The position numbers and the translations under genes were made by a program. DNA of 49,405 bases from CAZZKE01 sp964655005 (GTDB lineage: Bacteria > Pseudomonadota > Alphaproteobacteria > Rhodospirillales > JABHCV01): contig CAZZKE010000015.1 of NCBI GenBank assembly GCA_964655005.1, positions 1-49,405 on the forward strand, written 5' to 3'. Under the pieces are notes generated by a model. That model saw only the letters and a program-made list of their open reading frames with translations. It did not search any database and was not told the origin of the DNA. Positions 16,873 to 24,381 of this stretch are shown here, in pieces (the stretch's first letter is position 1; each line of letters starts with the position of its first letter).

Positions 16873-17811
16873 ATGTTAAAACCAACCACCGAAAACATCG
16901 AACGGGCGGCGACCCTTCTTGGGCAAGGCGAACTGGTCGCCTTCCCCACCGAGACCGTCTACGGCCTGGGCGCCGATGCCGGTAACGACCGGGCCATCGC
17001 CGCCGTCTACCAGGCCAAGGGACGGCCCGCGTTCAACCCCCTGATTATCCATTTCGCCAGCACCGAAGCCGCCGAACAGGCCGTTGTTTTCGATGATCGG
17101 GCGCGGCGTCTGGCCAAGGCCTTCTGGCCCGGCGCCCTGACCATGGTGCTTAATCGCCGTGAAGGTTGCCCGGTGTCGCTGCTGGCCAGCGCCGGTTTGC
17201 CGACCCTGGCGGTGCGGATACCCGATCACCCGGTAGCCAACGCCCTGCTGCGACAGGCCGGGTGCGCCATCGCCGCGCCCAGCGCCAATAGTTCCGGGCG
17301 GATCAGCCCGACCGCCGCCGAACATGTCCTGGAAGACCTGGGCGACCGGGTCGCGGCCATTCTTGATGGCGGCCCGTGCGGCGTCGGCATAGAATCCACC
17401 GTCATCGACCTAAGCGGCGAGCGGCCCGCCCTGCTGCGCCCCGGCGGCATTGCCGGCGCCGATATTGAAGCCTTGATCGGGCCGCTGGCTGCCGCCGGCG
17501 ACGGCGATCAGGCGCCCCGGTCGCCGGGCATGCAAAGCCGCCATTACGCACCGGCCATCCCGATCAGGATCAATGCCGAAAGCGCCATGGCGGGCGAGGC
17601 CCTGCTGGCCTTCGGCCCCGGCGTAAAAAACCGCTACGTCAACCTAAGCCGCAGCGGCGACTTGCGGGAAGCGGCGGCCAACCTGTTCGCCATGCTGCAT
17701 ATGCTGGACCGGCCCGGCTTCAACGGCATCGCCGTAATGCCGGTGCCGGAAACCGGCCTGGGCATCGCCATCAACGACCGTCTGCGACGGGCGGCGGCGG
17801 AGAAAAATTGA
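16873..17811 (+). CDS. tsaC: L-threonylcarbamoyladenylate synthase
   Basis: This Sua5/YwlC-type enzyme makes threonylcarbamoyl-AMP from threonine, bicarbonate and ATP for the t6A37 modification of ANN-decoding tRNAs. The YrdC domain has PTETVYGLGADA, KGRPAFNPL, FWPGALTMVL, AVRIPDHPVANALL, APSANSSGRISPT and GVGIESTVIDL, then the RPGGI segment. A C-terminal Sua5 domain follows, with the linker SPGMQSRHYAP. The 312 residues match the long Sua5 form. The frame is open for 79 codons upstream, but that part overlaps the terminator and is unlike the family, so MLKPTTENIERA at 16873 is taken as the start. Confidence 0.93.
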   Translation: MLKPTTENIERAATLLGQGELVAFPTETVYGLGADAGNDRAIAAVYQAKGRPAFNPLIIHFASTEAAEQAVVFDDRARRLAKAFWPGALTMVLNRREGCPVSLLASAGLPTLAVRIPDHPVANALLRQAGCAIAAPSANSSGRISPTAAEHVLEDLGDRVAAILDGGPCGVGIESTVIDLSGERPALLRPGGIAGADIEALIGPLAAAGDGDQAPRSPGMQSRHYAPAIPIRINAESAMAGEALLAFGPGVKNRYVNLSRSGDLREAAANLFAMLHMLDRPGFNGIAVMPVPETGLGIAINDRLRRAAAEKN

Positions 17812-19205
17812 TGATTGAAAAAATCCGCGACCTGCTAGGTGCGGGCGGCTGGATCGACGATGCGGCCGACATGCGGCCCTACCTGAACGAACAGCGCGGC
17901 CTGTTCCGGGGAACCTGCGCCGGAATCGCCCGCCCGGCGACGGTCGCTGAAACCGCGCGAATCATGGAAATCTGCGCCCGGTCCGGTATTTGCGTGACGC
18001 CGCAAGGCGGCAATACCGGCCTGGTCGGCGGCACCGTCCCCATGTTTTCGGACCGAAGCGGTATCGTGCTGGCGACCGAACGAATGAACCGTATCCGCCA
18101 CATCGATCCGCTGAATCAGACCATGACGGTAGAGGCCGGCGTCATCCTGAGCGATATCCAGCAAGCGGCCAAAGACGCCGGACTGCTGTTTCCCCTGAGC
18201 CTTGGCGCCGAAGGTTCCTGCCGCATCGGCGGCAATCTTTCGACCAATGCCGGCGGCGTCCAGGTGCTGCGCTATGGCAACGCCCGCGACCTGGTTCTGG
18301 GTCTCGAAGTGGTGCTGGCCGACGGCCGGGTCTGGAACGGCCTGAACGCCCTGCGCAAGGACAATACCGGTTATGATTTGAAACACCTGTTCATGGGCTC
18401 GGAAGGTACGCTCGGCATCATAACCGCCTGTGTGCTGAAGCTGTTCAACGCGCCCGGATACCGCGAGACCGCGCTGTGCGCCGCCGCCGACCCGCCGGCC
18501 CTGCTGGAACTGTTCCGGCGAACCCGCGACGCCGTCGGCGACGGATTGACGGCGTTCGAAATCATTAACCGCTTCGCCTTCGAAATCACCGTTCGGCACA
18601 TGCCTGGCTGCACCGATCCGTTCGGGCGGCACCATCAACAATATGCCCTGCTGGAAACCGGCGGCATGGGCGGGGAACTGCGCCAGATATTGGAAGCAAC
18701 GCTGGCCCAGGCCATGCAGGACGGCGTCATCGGTGACGCGGTAATCGCCGCAAGCGGCGCCCAGGCCGAAAACCTGTGGCGGTTGCGCGAAACCATACCG
18801 GAAGCCCAGAAGCACGAAGGGGCATCGATCAAGCATGACATTTCGGTGCCGCTTTCCGGCGTCCCTGATTTCCTGATCCGCGCCACCGCCCTGGTCGAAC
18901 GGGAATTACCGGGAATCCGCGTCTGCGCCTTCGGCCATGCCGGAGACGGCAATATCCATTTTAACCTGAGCCAGCCCGTGGGCATGGCCGGTGACGCTTT
19001 CCTGGAATTACGGCAAGGCTTCAATCGCCTGATTCATGATCTGGCAATGCAGATGGACGGCAGCTTCAGCGCCGAACACGGTATCGGCATGCTAAAACGC
19101 GACGATCTGGTGCGCTATAAGTCCGATGTCGAGATCGACCTGATGCGGCGGATCAAACAGACCCTGGACCCGGACGCCATACTTAACCCCGGTAAGATTC
19201 TTTAA
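17811..19205 (+). CDS. FAD-binding D-2-hydroxyacid dehydrogenase (GlcD / D-2-hydroxyglutarate dehydrogenase type)
   Basis: This flavoenzyme of the VAO/PCMH superfamily probably oxidises a D-2-hydroxyacid such as D-2-hydroxyglutarate, D-lactate or glycolate. The FAD-binding half has PQGGNTGLVGGTVP and GAEGSCRIGGNLSTNAGGVQ, then GNARDLVLGLEVVLADG. The C-terminal FAD-oxidase half has ETIPEAQKHEGASIKHDISVP, FGHAGDGNIHFNL and EHGIGMLKRDDL, the pattern of the D-2-hydroxyglutarate dehydrogenase-like subgroup. Its length is 464. The ATG shares one base with the tsaC stop (TGATG), indicating translational coupling. Its 3' end overlaps convergent nirX by 23 bases. The substrate is not determined. Confidence 0.87.
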   Translation: MIEKIRDLLGAGGWIDDAADMRPYLNEQRGLFRGTCAGIARPATVAETARIMEICARSGICVTPQGGNTGLVGGTVPMFSDRSGIVLATERMNRIRHIDPLNQTMTVEAGVILSDIQQAAKDAGLLFPLSLGAEGSCRIGGNLSTNAGGVQVLRYGNARDLVLGLEVVLADGRVWNGLNALRKDNTGYDLKHLFMGSEGTLGIITACVLKLFNAPGYRETALCAAADPPALLELFRRTRDAVGDGLTAFEIINRFAFEITVRHMPGCTDPFGRHHQQYALLETGGMGGELRQILEATLAQAMQDGVIGDAVIAASGAQAENLWRLRETIPEAQKHEGASIKHDISVPLSGVPDFLIRATALVERELPGIRVCAFGHAGDGNIHFNLSQPVGMAGDAFLELRQGFNRLIHDLAMQMDGSFSAEHGIGMLKRDDLVRYKSDVEIDLMRRIKQTLDPDAILNPGKIL

Positions 19206-20142
19206 AACGAAAAAAAGCCTTCGTTCCGGGCAGCGCCGCCACGACATCGTCGGCCCGATCCGGCGGCAGCATATAAAGGGCGGTCGACAGGGCGTCCGCC
19301 GTGGCGGCGTCGGGGCCAAGCACCGTGACGGCATCATAAAATCCCGCCGACCGGCCACTGTGCGGGTCCAGCAGATGATGGTGTTGACCCGACGCATCGA
19401 ACGCCGTGCCCGCCCCTTCCGAGGTCGCCACGGCGCCATCGGTCAAGTCCAGTATTTCTCGGGTCGCCGGGCTTTCGATCCGCCACGGTCCGCCAATGGC
19501 GTATATTTCACCCATATTGGCCAGCACCCTGTCGAGCCCGCCCCGGCGCAAAACCTGCGCCACCCGGTCGGTAATGTAGCCCTGGGCGATGCCATTGAAG
19601 GTCAGCGCCATGCCGGGTTTCTCGAACCTGACCGCATTGGCGTCAAAGCTGACGGCCCGGTAATCCACCCGCCGGACCGCCGCCGTCACGGCGGCGGCGG
19701 CGGGGCCGGCCGGATCGGCGCCGGGCCGGCTGAAATAATCGGCATACAGGCGCCACAAAGGCTGCACCGACACATCAAACGCGCCGCCGGTCAAATCCGC
19801 TATTCGGCGACTGAGCGAAAGCAGCCGCAGCATGTCATGGCCGGGCCGGGCAAGGACGCCGGTTTTATTCAGCCGCACCAGTTCGGAATCGGCCCGATAC
19901 AGGCTGAACTGGCGTTCCAGCCGCATCACTTCATCCAGACTGTCGGCAATCAACTGCCGGGCCAGGTCCGGATCGGGATGATGGATGATAATTTCCGCCG
20001 CGGCGCCCAGCACCTCGCCGCGCCAGCGAACGGCGCCGGTCGGCAACGTCGCGCCGCCGGTCAGCGCGACCGCGCCGAATGCCGCAGTAACCGAGATGAA
20101 CCGGCGGCGGCTTAAGGCCCCTGGCGCCGTCTTTGCCGTCAT
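19183..20142 (-). CDS. nirX: FAD:protein FMN transferase (ApbE family), NirX type
   Basis: ApbE-family enzymes attach FMN covalently to threonine in target proteins such as NosR and NirI. The 319 residues start with a twin-arginine export signal (SRRRFISVTAAFGAVALTGG, about 11-30), so it acts in the periplasm. The ApbE core follows: RLEQ-like helix region, YRADSELVRLNKTG, GGAFDVSVQPLWRLY, FNGIAQGYITDRV, RVLANMGEIYAIGG, HHLLDPHSGRSAGFYDAVTVLGPDAATADALSTALYML. The gene overlaps the nirI stop by four bases (ATGA). This pairing with nirI matches the nirIX operon described in Paracoccus, hence the name; apbE is the safe general name. Confidence 0.88.
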   Translation of the reverse strand: MTAKTAPGALSRRRFISVTAAFGAVALTGGATLPTGAVRWRGEVLGAAAEIIIHHPDPDLARQLIADSLDEVMRLERQFSLYRADSELVRLNKTGVLARPGHDMLRLLSLSRRIADLTGGAFDVSVQPLWRLYADYFSRPGADPAGPAAAAVTAAVRRVDYRAVSFDANAVRFEKPGMALTFNGIAQGYITDRVAQVLRRGGLDRVLANMGEIYAIGGPWRIESPATREILDLTDGAVATSEGAGTAFDASGQHHHLLDPHSGRSAGFYDAVTVLGPDAATADALSTALYMLPPDRADDVVAALPGTKAFFRFKESYRG

Positions 20143-22253
20143 TTTACCGCCTTCCGACGCATACTTTCACCCCGCACCATGGCCTGCCGCCGTTCGCGTC
20201 GTTTGCGCTTATCGACCATCGGCGGACAAAGCTTGTCGTCATGATAAACACTCTGGCAATCAAGGCAATAAATGCACTCGTGCAAGTCGATATGACCGTC
20301 GGGATGGATCGCCTGTACGGGGCAGCGAATGGCGCAGACCTGACATTCGACGCCGCACTGATGGTGACGTTTGAGCCAGTCGAACATGCGGTTGTTGGCC
20401 GGGATCGCCAGCGCCGCACCCAGCGGACACAGGTAGCGGCAGAATATCCGGTTCAGGAACAATGATGCCGTCAGGATACCAAGGGCGTATACCACGAACG
20501 GCCAGGCGCGAATGAATTTCAACGAAATGGCGGTCTTGAAGGGTTCGACCTCGGTCATTTTTTCGGCCATCCCGACGGGACCCAGCGACAACGCCAGAAG
20601 ACCCAGAAATACAATATATTTTATCGCCCATAATCGTTCGTTAACGGCAAACGGCAACTGAAACTGCGGCAATTTAAACCGCATGGCGATGCGGTTGAGC
20701 AGTTCCTGCAACGCCCCGAACGGGCACAGCCAGCCACAAAACACTCCCCGCCCCCAGAACAACAGGACCAGGGCGACGAACCCCCAAAGAATGAAAATTA
20801 ACGGCTCAAGCAGGAAAAATCCCCAGCTGAAATTACTCATCAGGGCATGAATAAAGGTCAGCACATTAATTACCGATAACTGGGCGGAGGCGATCCAGCC
20901 AAGATAAACCAGGGTGAACAGCAAAAATATCCGGCGGAACAAATCCACCGAGCGACCCCGCCTGGTCACCCTGTCTTCAAACACCATCAGACCGGTAAGT
21001 ATGATCAGGGCGGTTATCAGGATTGCGATCTGGGGTATGTTTCCCAGCCACTGCTGTTGCCACAGCGGACGATCAATAGAAGCCTGTTTTTGACCCACCG
21101 AAGAGGCTATCGCCGCCTTAAGCAGTTTTTCAGGAATCACATAGTTGAGCGGGAACCCCGCAAAACGCTGGCCGCCGCTGGCGGTATCTTCCTCGACCAG
21201 CAGTTCAAGACGCCATGGCCTGACCGGATCGAAGCCGCTTTCCGGCGACAGTTTAAAAAGGCTGACTTCGCGGAAATCCGGCGCTTTGGCGATCATAAAC
21301 TTCGGTGCGGTCTGGTGCATCTCCTTGGTCAGGCGAATGGTTTTATCGCCCTGCACCAATTGCAGACGTTCGAAATATCCCGAGCGCCGGTAGTTGTATC
21401 CCCGGAATGAATAATAGCCACGCCCGGCGACCATGATCGCGCTGGCGTCCGGTCCCAGGCCGGCCATGATTTTGTTGTAACTCGCGAAGCCAAACAGGTT
21501 CTGCCCGATTACCGGCGGGGTGATCAGACCGGCGACCAGGTCGATAAACAACTTGTCTTTGTCTTCTTCCCCTTCCTGCCGGGAAAATGCGGCGGCAACG
21601 CCGCCTTTGCTAAGGCGCAATCGCCTGAGATAGCCGTCCTTGAGAAGGGTCGGCCAATCGGCGACGGTGAACGATTCAAGGTCGATATCGCCCTTGTTCA
21701 ATTGCTCGCCGGGACCGATAACGCCATATGTCCGGGCCACCATTCGACCGGCCCGCATCACGCTATCGCTGAATACCAGCGAAGTGATAGAGGCACCGCT
21801 AACCATATCGATAGCGGATTCCCCCGCCGCCGCAGGGGCGCCGACCCTGACCCGCCGGCGCAAATCCTTGCCTTTGAACTGGTTGATGAAGGTATCAAGA
21901 CTGCTGTTGGGAATGCCCAGCACCAGGATCGGTTCCTGATGTTCGACGACCATCGCCCCGGTTATAATGCCGGCCAGATCGAAGCCCACGAGAATTTTTA
22001 CCGGCTTGCCGGAATAGCCCGTCGAATTGATCACATCGGATGTCAAATAGGCGTAACCTATCAGCTTGCTGTCGCGAAACACCGGCGCCGAGGGCGGTTG
22101 CCCGCCGGTTTCGCCGGCGTTGTCGGCACCGGGATAGACCCTGGCCAAATTCTCCGGACTGAGGAAACGCCCGAGTTCGGACGCGCCGGCGTTTGCGCAA
22201 AACACCAGCAACATAACGAACGCCAAAGGAAGAAATCCAAAGCGCCGCTTCAC
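20139..22253 (-). CDS. nirI: NirI/NosR family FMN- and Fe-S-containing membrane protein
   Basis: Known family members support expression or activity of nitrite or N2O reductase, probably through electron transfer. A signal peptide (KRRFGFLPLAFVMLLVFCANAGASE) leads to a periplasmic FMN-binding domain with the flavinylation site SGASIT at about 152-157. Several transmembrane helices follow, with two CxxxCP motifs (CGWLCPFG, CRYLCPLG). The cytoplasmic tail has two ferredoxin-like 4Fe-4S sets (CGVECQVCAIRCP and CIYCLDC...CPP). A GTG at 22253, preceded by GGTGAG, gives a signal peptide at the true N-terminus (704 residues). The ATG at 22385 would place the FNR-type box inside the gene. The divergent nirS neighbour favours NirI over NosR. 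Confidence 0.9.
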   Translation of the reverse strand: MKRRFGFLPLAFVMLLVFCANAGASELGRFLSPENLARVYPGADNAGETGGQPPSAPVFRDSKLIGYAYLTSDVINSTGYSGKPVKILVGFDLAGIITGAMVVEHQEPILVLGIPNSSLDTFINQFKGKDLRRRVRVGAPAAAGESAIDMVSGASITSLVFSDSVMRAGRMVARTYGVIGPGEQLNKGDIDLESFTVADWPTLLKDGYLRRLRLSKGGVAAAFSRQEGEEDKDKLFIDLVAGLITPPVIGQNLFGFASYNKIMAGLGPDASAIMVAGRGYYSFRGYNYRRSGYFERLQLVQGDKTIRLTKEMHQTAPKFMIAKAPDFREVSLFKLSPESGFDPVRPWRLELLVEEDTASGGQRFAGFPLNYVIPEKLLKAAIASSVGQKQASIDRPLWQQQWLGNIPQIAILITALIILTGLMVFEDRVTRRGRSVDLFRRIFLLFTLVYLGWIASAQLSVINVLTFIHALMSNFSWGFFLLEPLIFILWGFVALVLLFWGRGVFCGWLCPFGALQELLNRIAMRFKLPQFQLPFAVNERLWAIKYIVFLGLLALSLGPVGMAEKMTEVEPFKTAISLKFIRAWPFVVYALGILTASLFLNRIFCRYLCPLGAALAIPANNRMFDWLKRHHQCGVECQVCAIRCPVQAIHPDGHIDLHECIYCLDCQSVYHDDKLCPPMVDKRKRRERRQAMVRGESMRRKAVK

Positions 22254-22320
22254 AGGCTCACCCAATCCCCTACCCCCCAAACTTGAAATATACGGATAAT
22301 CCCCTAATTTGTTTGCGGCC

Positions 22321-22334
22321 TTGACGACAGTCAA
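22321..22334. promoter_or_regulatory. FNR/NNR/Dnr-type binding site between nirI and nirS
   Basis: TTGACGACAGTCAA is a perfect inverted repeat TTGAC-N4-GTCAA, the form recognised by FNR/CRP-family regulators of denitrification. Its centre (22327.5) lies about 72 bases upstream of the predicted nirS transcription start. It is about 41-48 bases upstream of plausible nirI starts on the minus strand. It could therefore activate both divergent operons when oxygen is low or NO is present. Confidence 0.75.
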
Positions 22335-22348
22335 CCCATTCATTCGAG

Positions 22349-22367
22349 AATTGTGGTCAAATTGTGG
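22349..22367 (+). promoter_or_regulatory. Direct repeat in the nirS promoter
   Basis: AATTGTGG occurs twice, at 22349-22356 and 22360-22367, with an 11-base period (one helical turn). The pair covers about -51 to -33 relative to the start predicted from the TATAAT at 22388-22393, where no good -35 hexamer exists. Tandem repeats on one face of the helix are typical of activator dimers. The regulator is not identifiable. Confidence 0.45.
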
Positions 22368-22387
22368 CTGGTGAACCGGAATCAATG

Positions 22388-22393
22388 TATAAT
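22388..22393 (+). promoter_or_regulatory. Predicted -10 element of nirS
   Basis: A consensus TATAAT lies 113 bases before the nirS ATG, predicting a start near 22400 and a leader of about 107 bases. The -35 position reads TGGCTG, which is poor and fits an activator-dependent promoter. Confidence 0.5.
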
Positions 22394-22506
22394 TTGGTTT
22401 CGGTCACTCGGCCCAATAAGGATCGGGATACCTGGATAAATGGTAAATTCCGATCGCTGGGCCGTTTTCGCAAATTTTACAGATACGGTTAATTTGGAGA
22501 ATTGAA

Positions 22507-24261
22507 ATGGGTTGGCATATTACTAAAGGCCGCTGGATCATGGCGGGCATCCTAGCCGTCGTGATGGCCGTACCGGCAGTGGCCGACGAGGCGCCGTCGG
22601 CAAAAAAACTGGAAAAGCACAAAACGACTCCGGGCGGCCAATATCAGCCGTCGCTTGATGTGATGCCCAAAGTCGAAAGGCCCGGCGTCAAGAAGGGTGC
22701 GCCGAAACTTACCGACGAAGAATTTTCCCGCGCCAACAAAATCTTTTTCGAGCGCTGCGCCGGCTGTCACGGCGTGCTGCGCAAGGGCGCCACCGGCAAG
22801 CCCCTGACCACCAAGATAACAAGCGAACTGGGCTACGATTACCTCAAGGATTTCATCAACTACGGCTCGCCCGCGGGTATGCCCAACTGGGGCACATCCG
22901 GGCAACTGAGCGAGGGTGAAATGGACCTGATGGCCCGTTATCTGCTCAACGAACCGGTCGTACCACCGGAATGGGGCATGGCCGAAATAAAGAAGTCGTG
23001 GAAGGTGATTATTCCTCCCGAAAAACGCCCGACCAAGAAAATGAACGATATCGATATCGATAACCTGTTCTCGGTAACCCTTCGCGATGCCGGTGAAATC
23101 GCCCTGATCGACGGTGCGACCTACAAGATCCACACCATCATCAATACCGGTTACGCGGTACACATCAGCCGGATATCGGCCAGCGGTCGCTATCTGTTCG
23201 TGATCGGCCGCGATGCCAAGGTCAACATGATCGATCTGTGGATGAAGACGCCGGCGACGGTGGCCTCGATCAAGATCGGCATGGAAGCCCGCTCGGTCGA
23301 AACTTCGAAGTTCAAGGGCTATGAAGACAAATACGCTATTGCCGGTGGTTATTGGCCGCCCCAGTACGTAATCATGAAAGGCGACACGCTTGAACCGCTG
23401 AAGGTCGTCTCGACCCGTGGCATGACGGTGGATACCCAAGAGTATCACCCCGAACCCCGTGTCGCGTCTATCATCAGCTCGCAATACCGGCCCGAGTTCG
23501 TTGTCAACGTCAAGGAAACCGGCAAAGTCCTGCTGGTCAACTACGAAGACATCAAGAACCTGACGGTTACCAGCATTGATGCCGAGCGGTTCCTGCATGA
23601 TGGCGGCCTCGATTCCACCGGTCGTTATTTCCTGGTGGCGGCAAATGCGCGCAACACCATTGTCGTGGTCGACACCAAGGAAGGCAAGTTGGTCAAACTG
23701 ATCACCGAAGCCGACGGCATTGGCAAAACACCCCATCCGGGACGCGGTGCGAACTTTGTGCATCCGAAATATGGTCCGGTCTGGGCGACCAGCCATCTGG
23801 GCGATGATTCCATTGCCCTGATCGGGACCGACCCCGTCGGCCACCCGAAAAACGCCTGGAAGGTCGTGCAAAGCCTTGAAGGACAGGGCGGCGGATCGCT
23901 GTTCGTCAAGACCCACCCGAAATCGAAAAACCTGTGGGTCGATAGCCCGCTGAACCCGGAAGCCGAGATTTCCTCGTCGGTCGCCGTGTTCGATATCGAC
24001 AATCTGGATAAGCCTTACGAGGTTATTCCCATTGGCGAACTTTCCGGTATCAGCGAAGGCGTACGCCGGGTCGTTCAGGGTGAATACAACAAGGCCGGCA
24101 CCGAAATCTGGTTCTCTGTCTGGAACGGCAAGTCCCAGGAATCGGCGATCGTGGTTATTGACGACAAGACCCGCAAGGTGAAAAAGGTCATCAAGGACAA
24201 GCGCCTGATCACACCGACCGGCAAATTCAACGTCTATAACACCAGAAAAGACGTCTACTAA
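22507..24261 (+). CDS. nirS: Cytochrome cd1 nitrite reductase (NO-forming)
   Basis: NirS reduces nitrite to nitric oxide in the periplasm during denitrification. A signal peptide ends near AVA (residue 26). The cytochrome c domain has the haem motif CAGCH at 84-88 and YGSPAGMPNWGTSG. The C-terminal eight-bladed d1-haem propeller starts at LFSVTLRDAGEIALIDG. It keeps the d1 ligand His in TGYAVHISRISASGRY and the two catalytic His in EYHPEPRV and ERFLHDGGL. TPHPGRGANFVHP and TPTGKFNVYNT are also conserved. Similarity is along the whole length, so NirS rather than NirN or NirF. GGAG lies 8 bases before the ATG. No haem d1 biosynthesis gene follows; a terminator does. Confidence 0.97.
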   Translation: MGWHITKGRWIMAGILAVVMAVPAVADEAPSAKKLEKHKTTPGGQYQPSLDVMPKVERPGVKKGAPKLTDEEFSRANKIFFERCAGCHGVLRKGATGKPLTTKITSELGYDYLKDFINYGSPAGMPNWGTSGQLSEGEMDLMARYLLNEPVVPPEWGMAEIKKSWKVIIPPEKRPTKKMNDIDIDNLFSVTLRDAGEIALIDGATYKIHTIINTGYAVHISRISASGRYLFVIGRDAKVNMIDLWMKTPATVASIKIGMEARSVETSKFKGYEDKYAIAGGYWPPQYVIMKGDTLEPLKVVSTRGMTVDTQEYHPEPRVASIISSQYRPEFVVNVKETGKVLLVNYEDIKNLTVTSIDAERFLHDGGLDSTGRYFLVAANARNTIVVVDTKEGKLVKLITEADGIGKTPHPGRGANFVHPKYGPVWATSHLGDDSIALIGTDPVGHPKNAWKVVQSLEGQGGGSLFVKTHPKSKNLWVDSPLNPEAEISSSVAVFDIDNLDKPYEVIPIGELSGISEGVRRVVQGEYNKAGTEIWFSVWNGKSQESAIVVIDDKTRKVKKVIKDKRLITPTGKFNVYNTRKDVY

Positions 24262-24287
24262 AACCTGTCACTCAGGCAAGACCTTTG

Positions 24288-24323
24288 TGGGGATGTCCCG
24301 AAGCGGGGCATCCCCATTTTTTT
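24288..24323 (+). terminator. Intrinsic terminator of nirS
   Basis: TGGGGATG (24288-24295) pairs with CATCCCCA (24309-24316), followed by seven T. It makes nirS a single-gene transcript and isolates it from the acyl-CoA dehydrogenase gene. Confidence 0.9.
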
Positions 24324-24381
24324 ATCCGCTGAAATGCTTTAACGTGGCCGGGCCATTGTCTTTTTGTCAGGTGATTTGAAA

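Noticed and set aside
20139..22253. Naming the membrane flavoprotein NosR
   Set aside because: NosR and NirI are homologous, but there is no nosZ nearby, and divergent nirS plus an apbE partner match the nirIX arrangement.
22362..22375. Second FNR-type box TTGTG-N4-GTGAA
   Set aside because: Both half-sites deviate from TTGAC/GTCAA, and it overlaps the direct repeat and the -35 region at an unfavourable spacing; not reported as a site.
22552..23916. 454-codon open frame antisense to nirS
   Set aside because: Entirely within nirS, whose protein is conserved along its whole length; no start signal or motif supports the antisense frame.
22507..24261. NirN or NirF instead of NirS
   Set aside because: The c-haem domain, the d1-ligand histidine and both catalytic histidines of the nitrite reductase are present with NirS-like sequence throughout.
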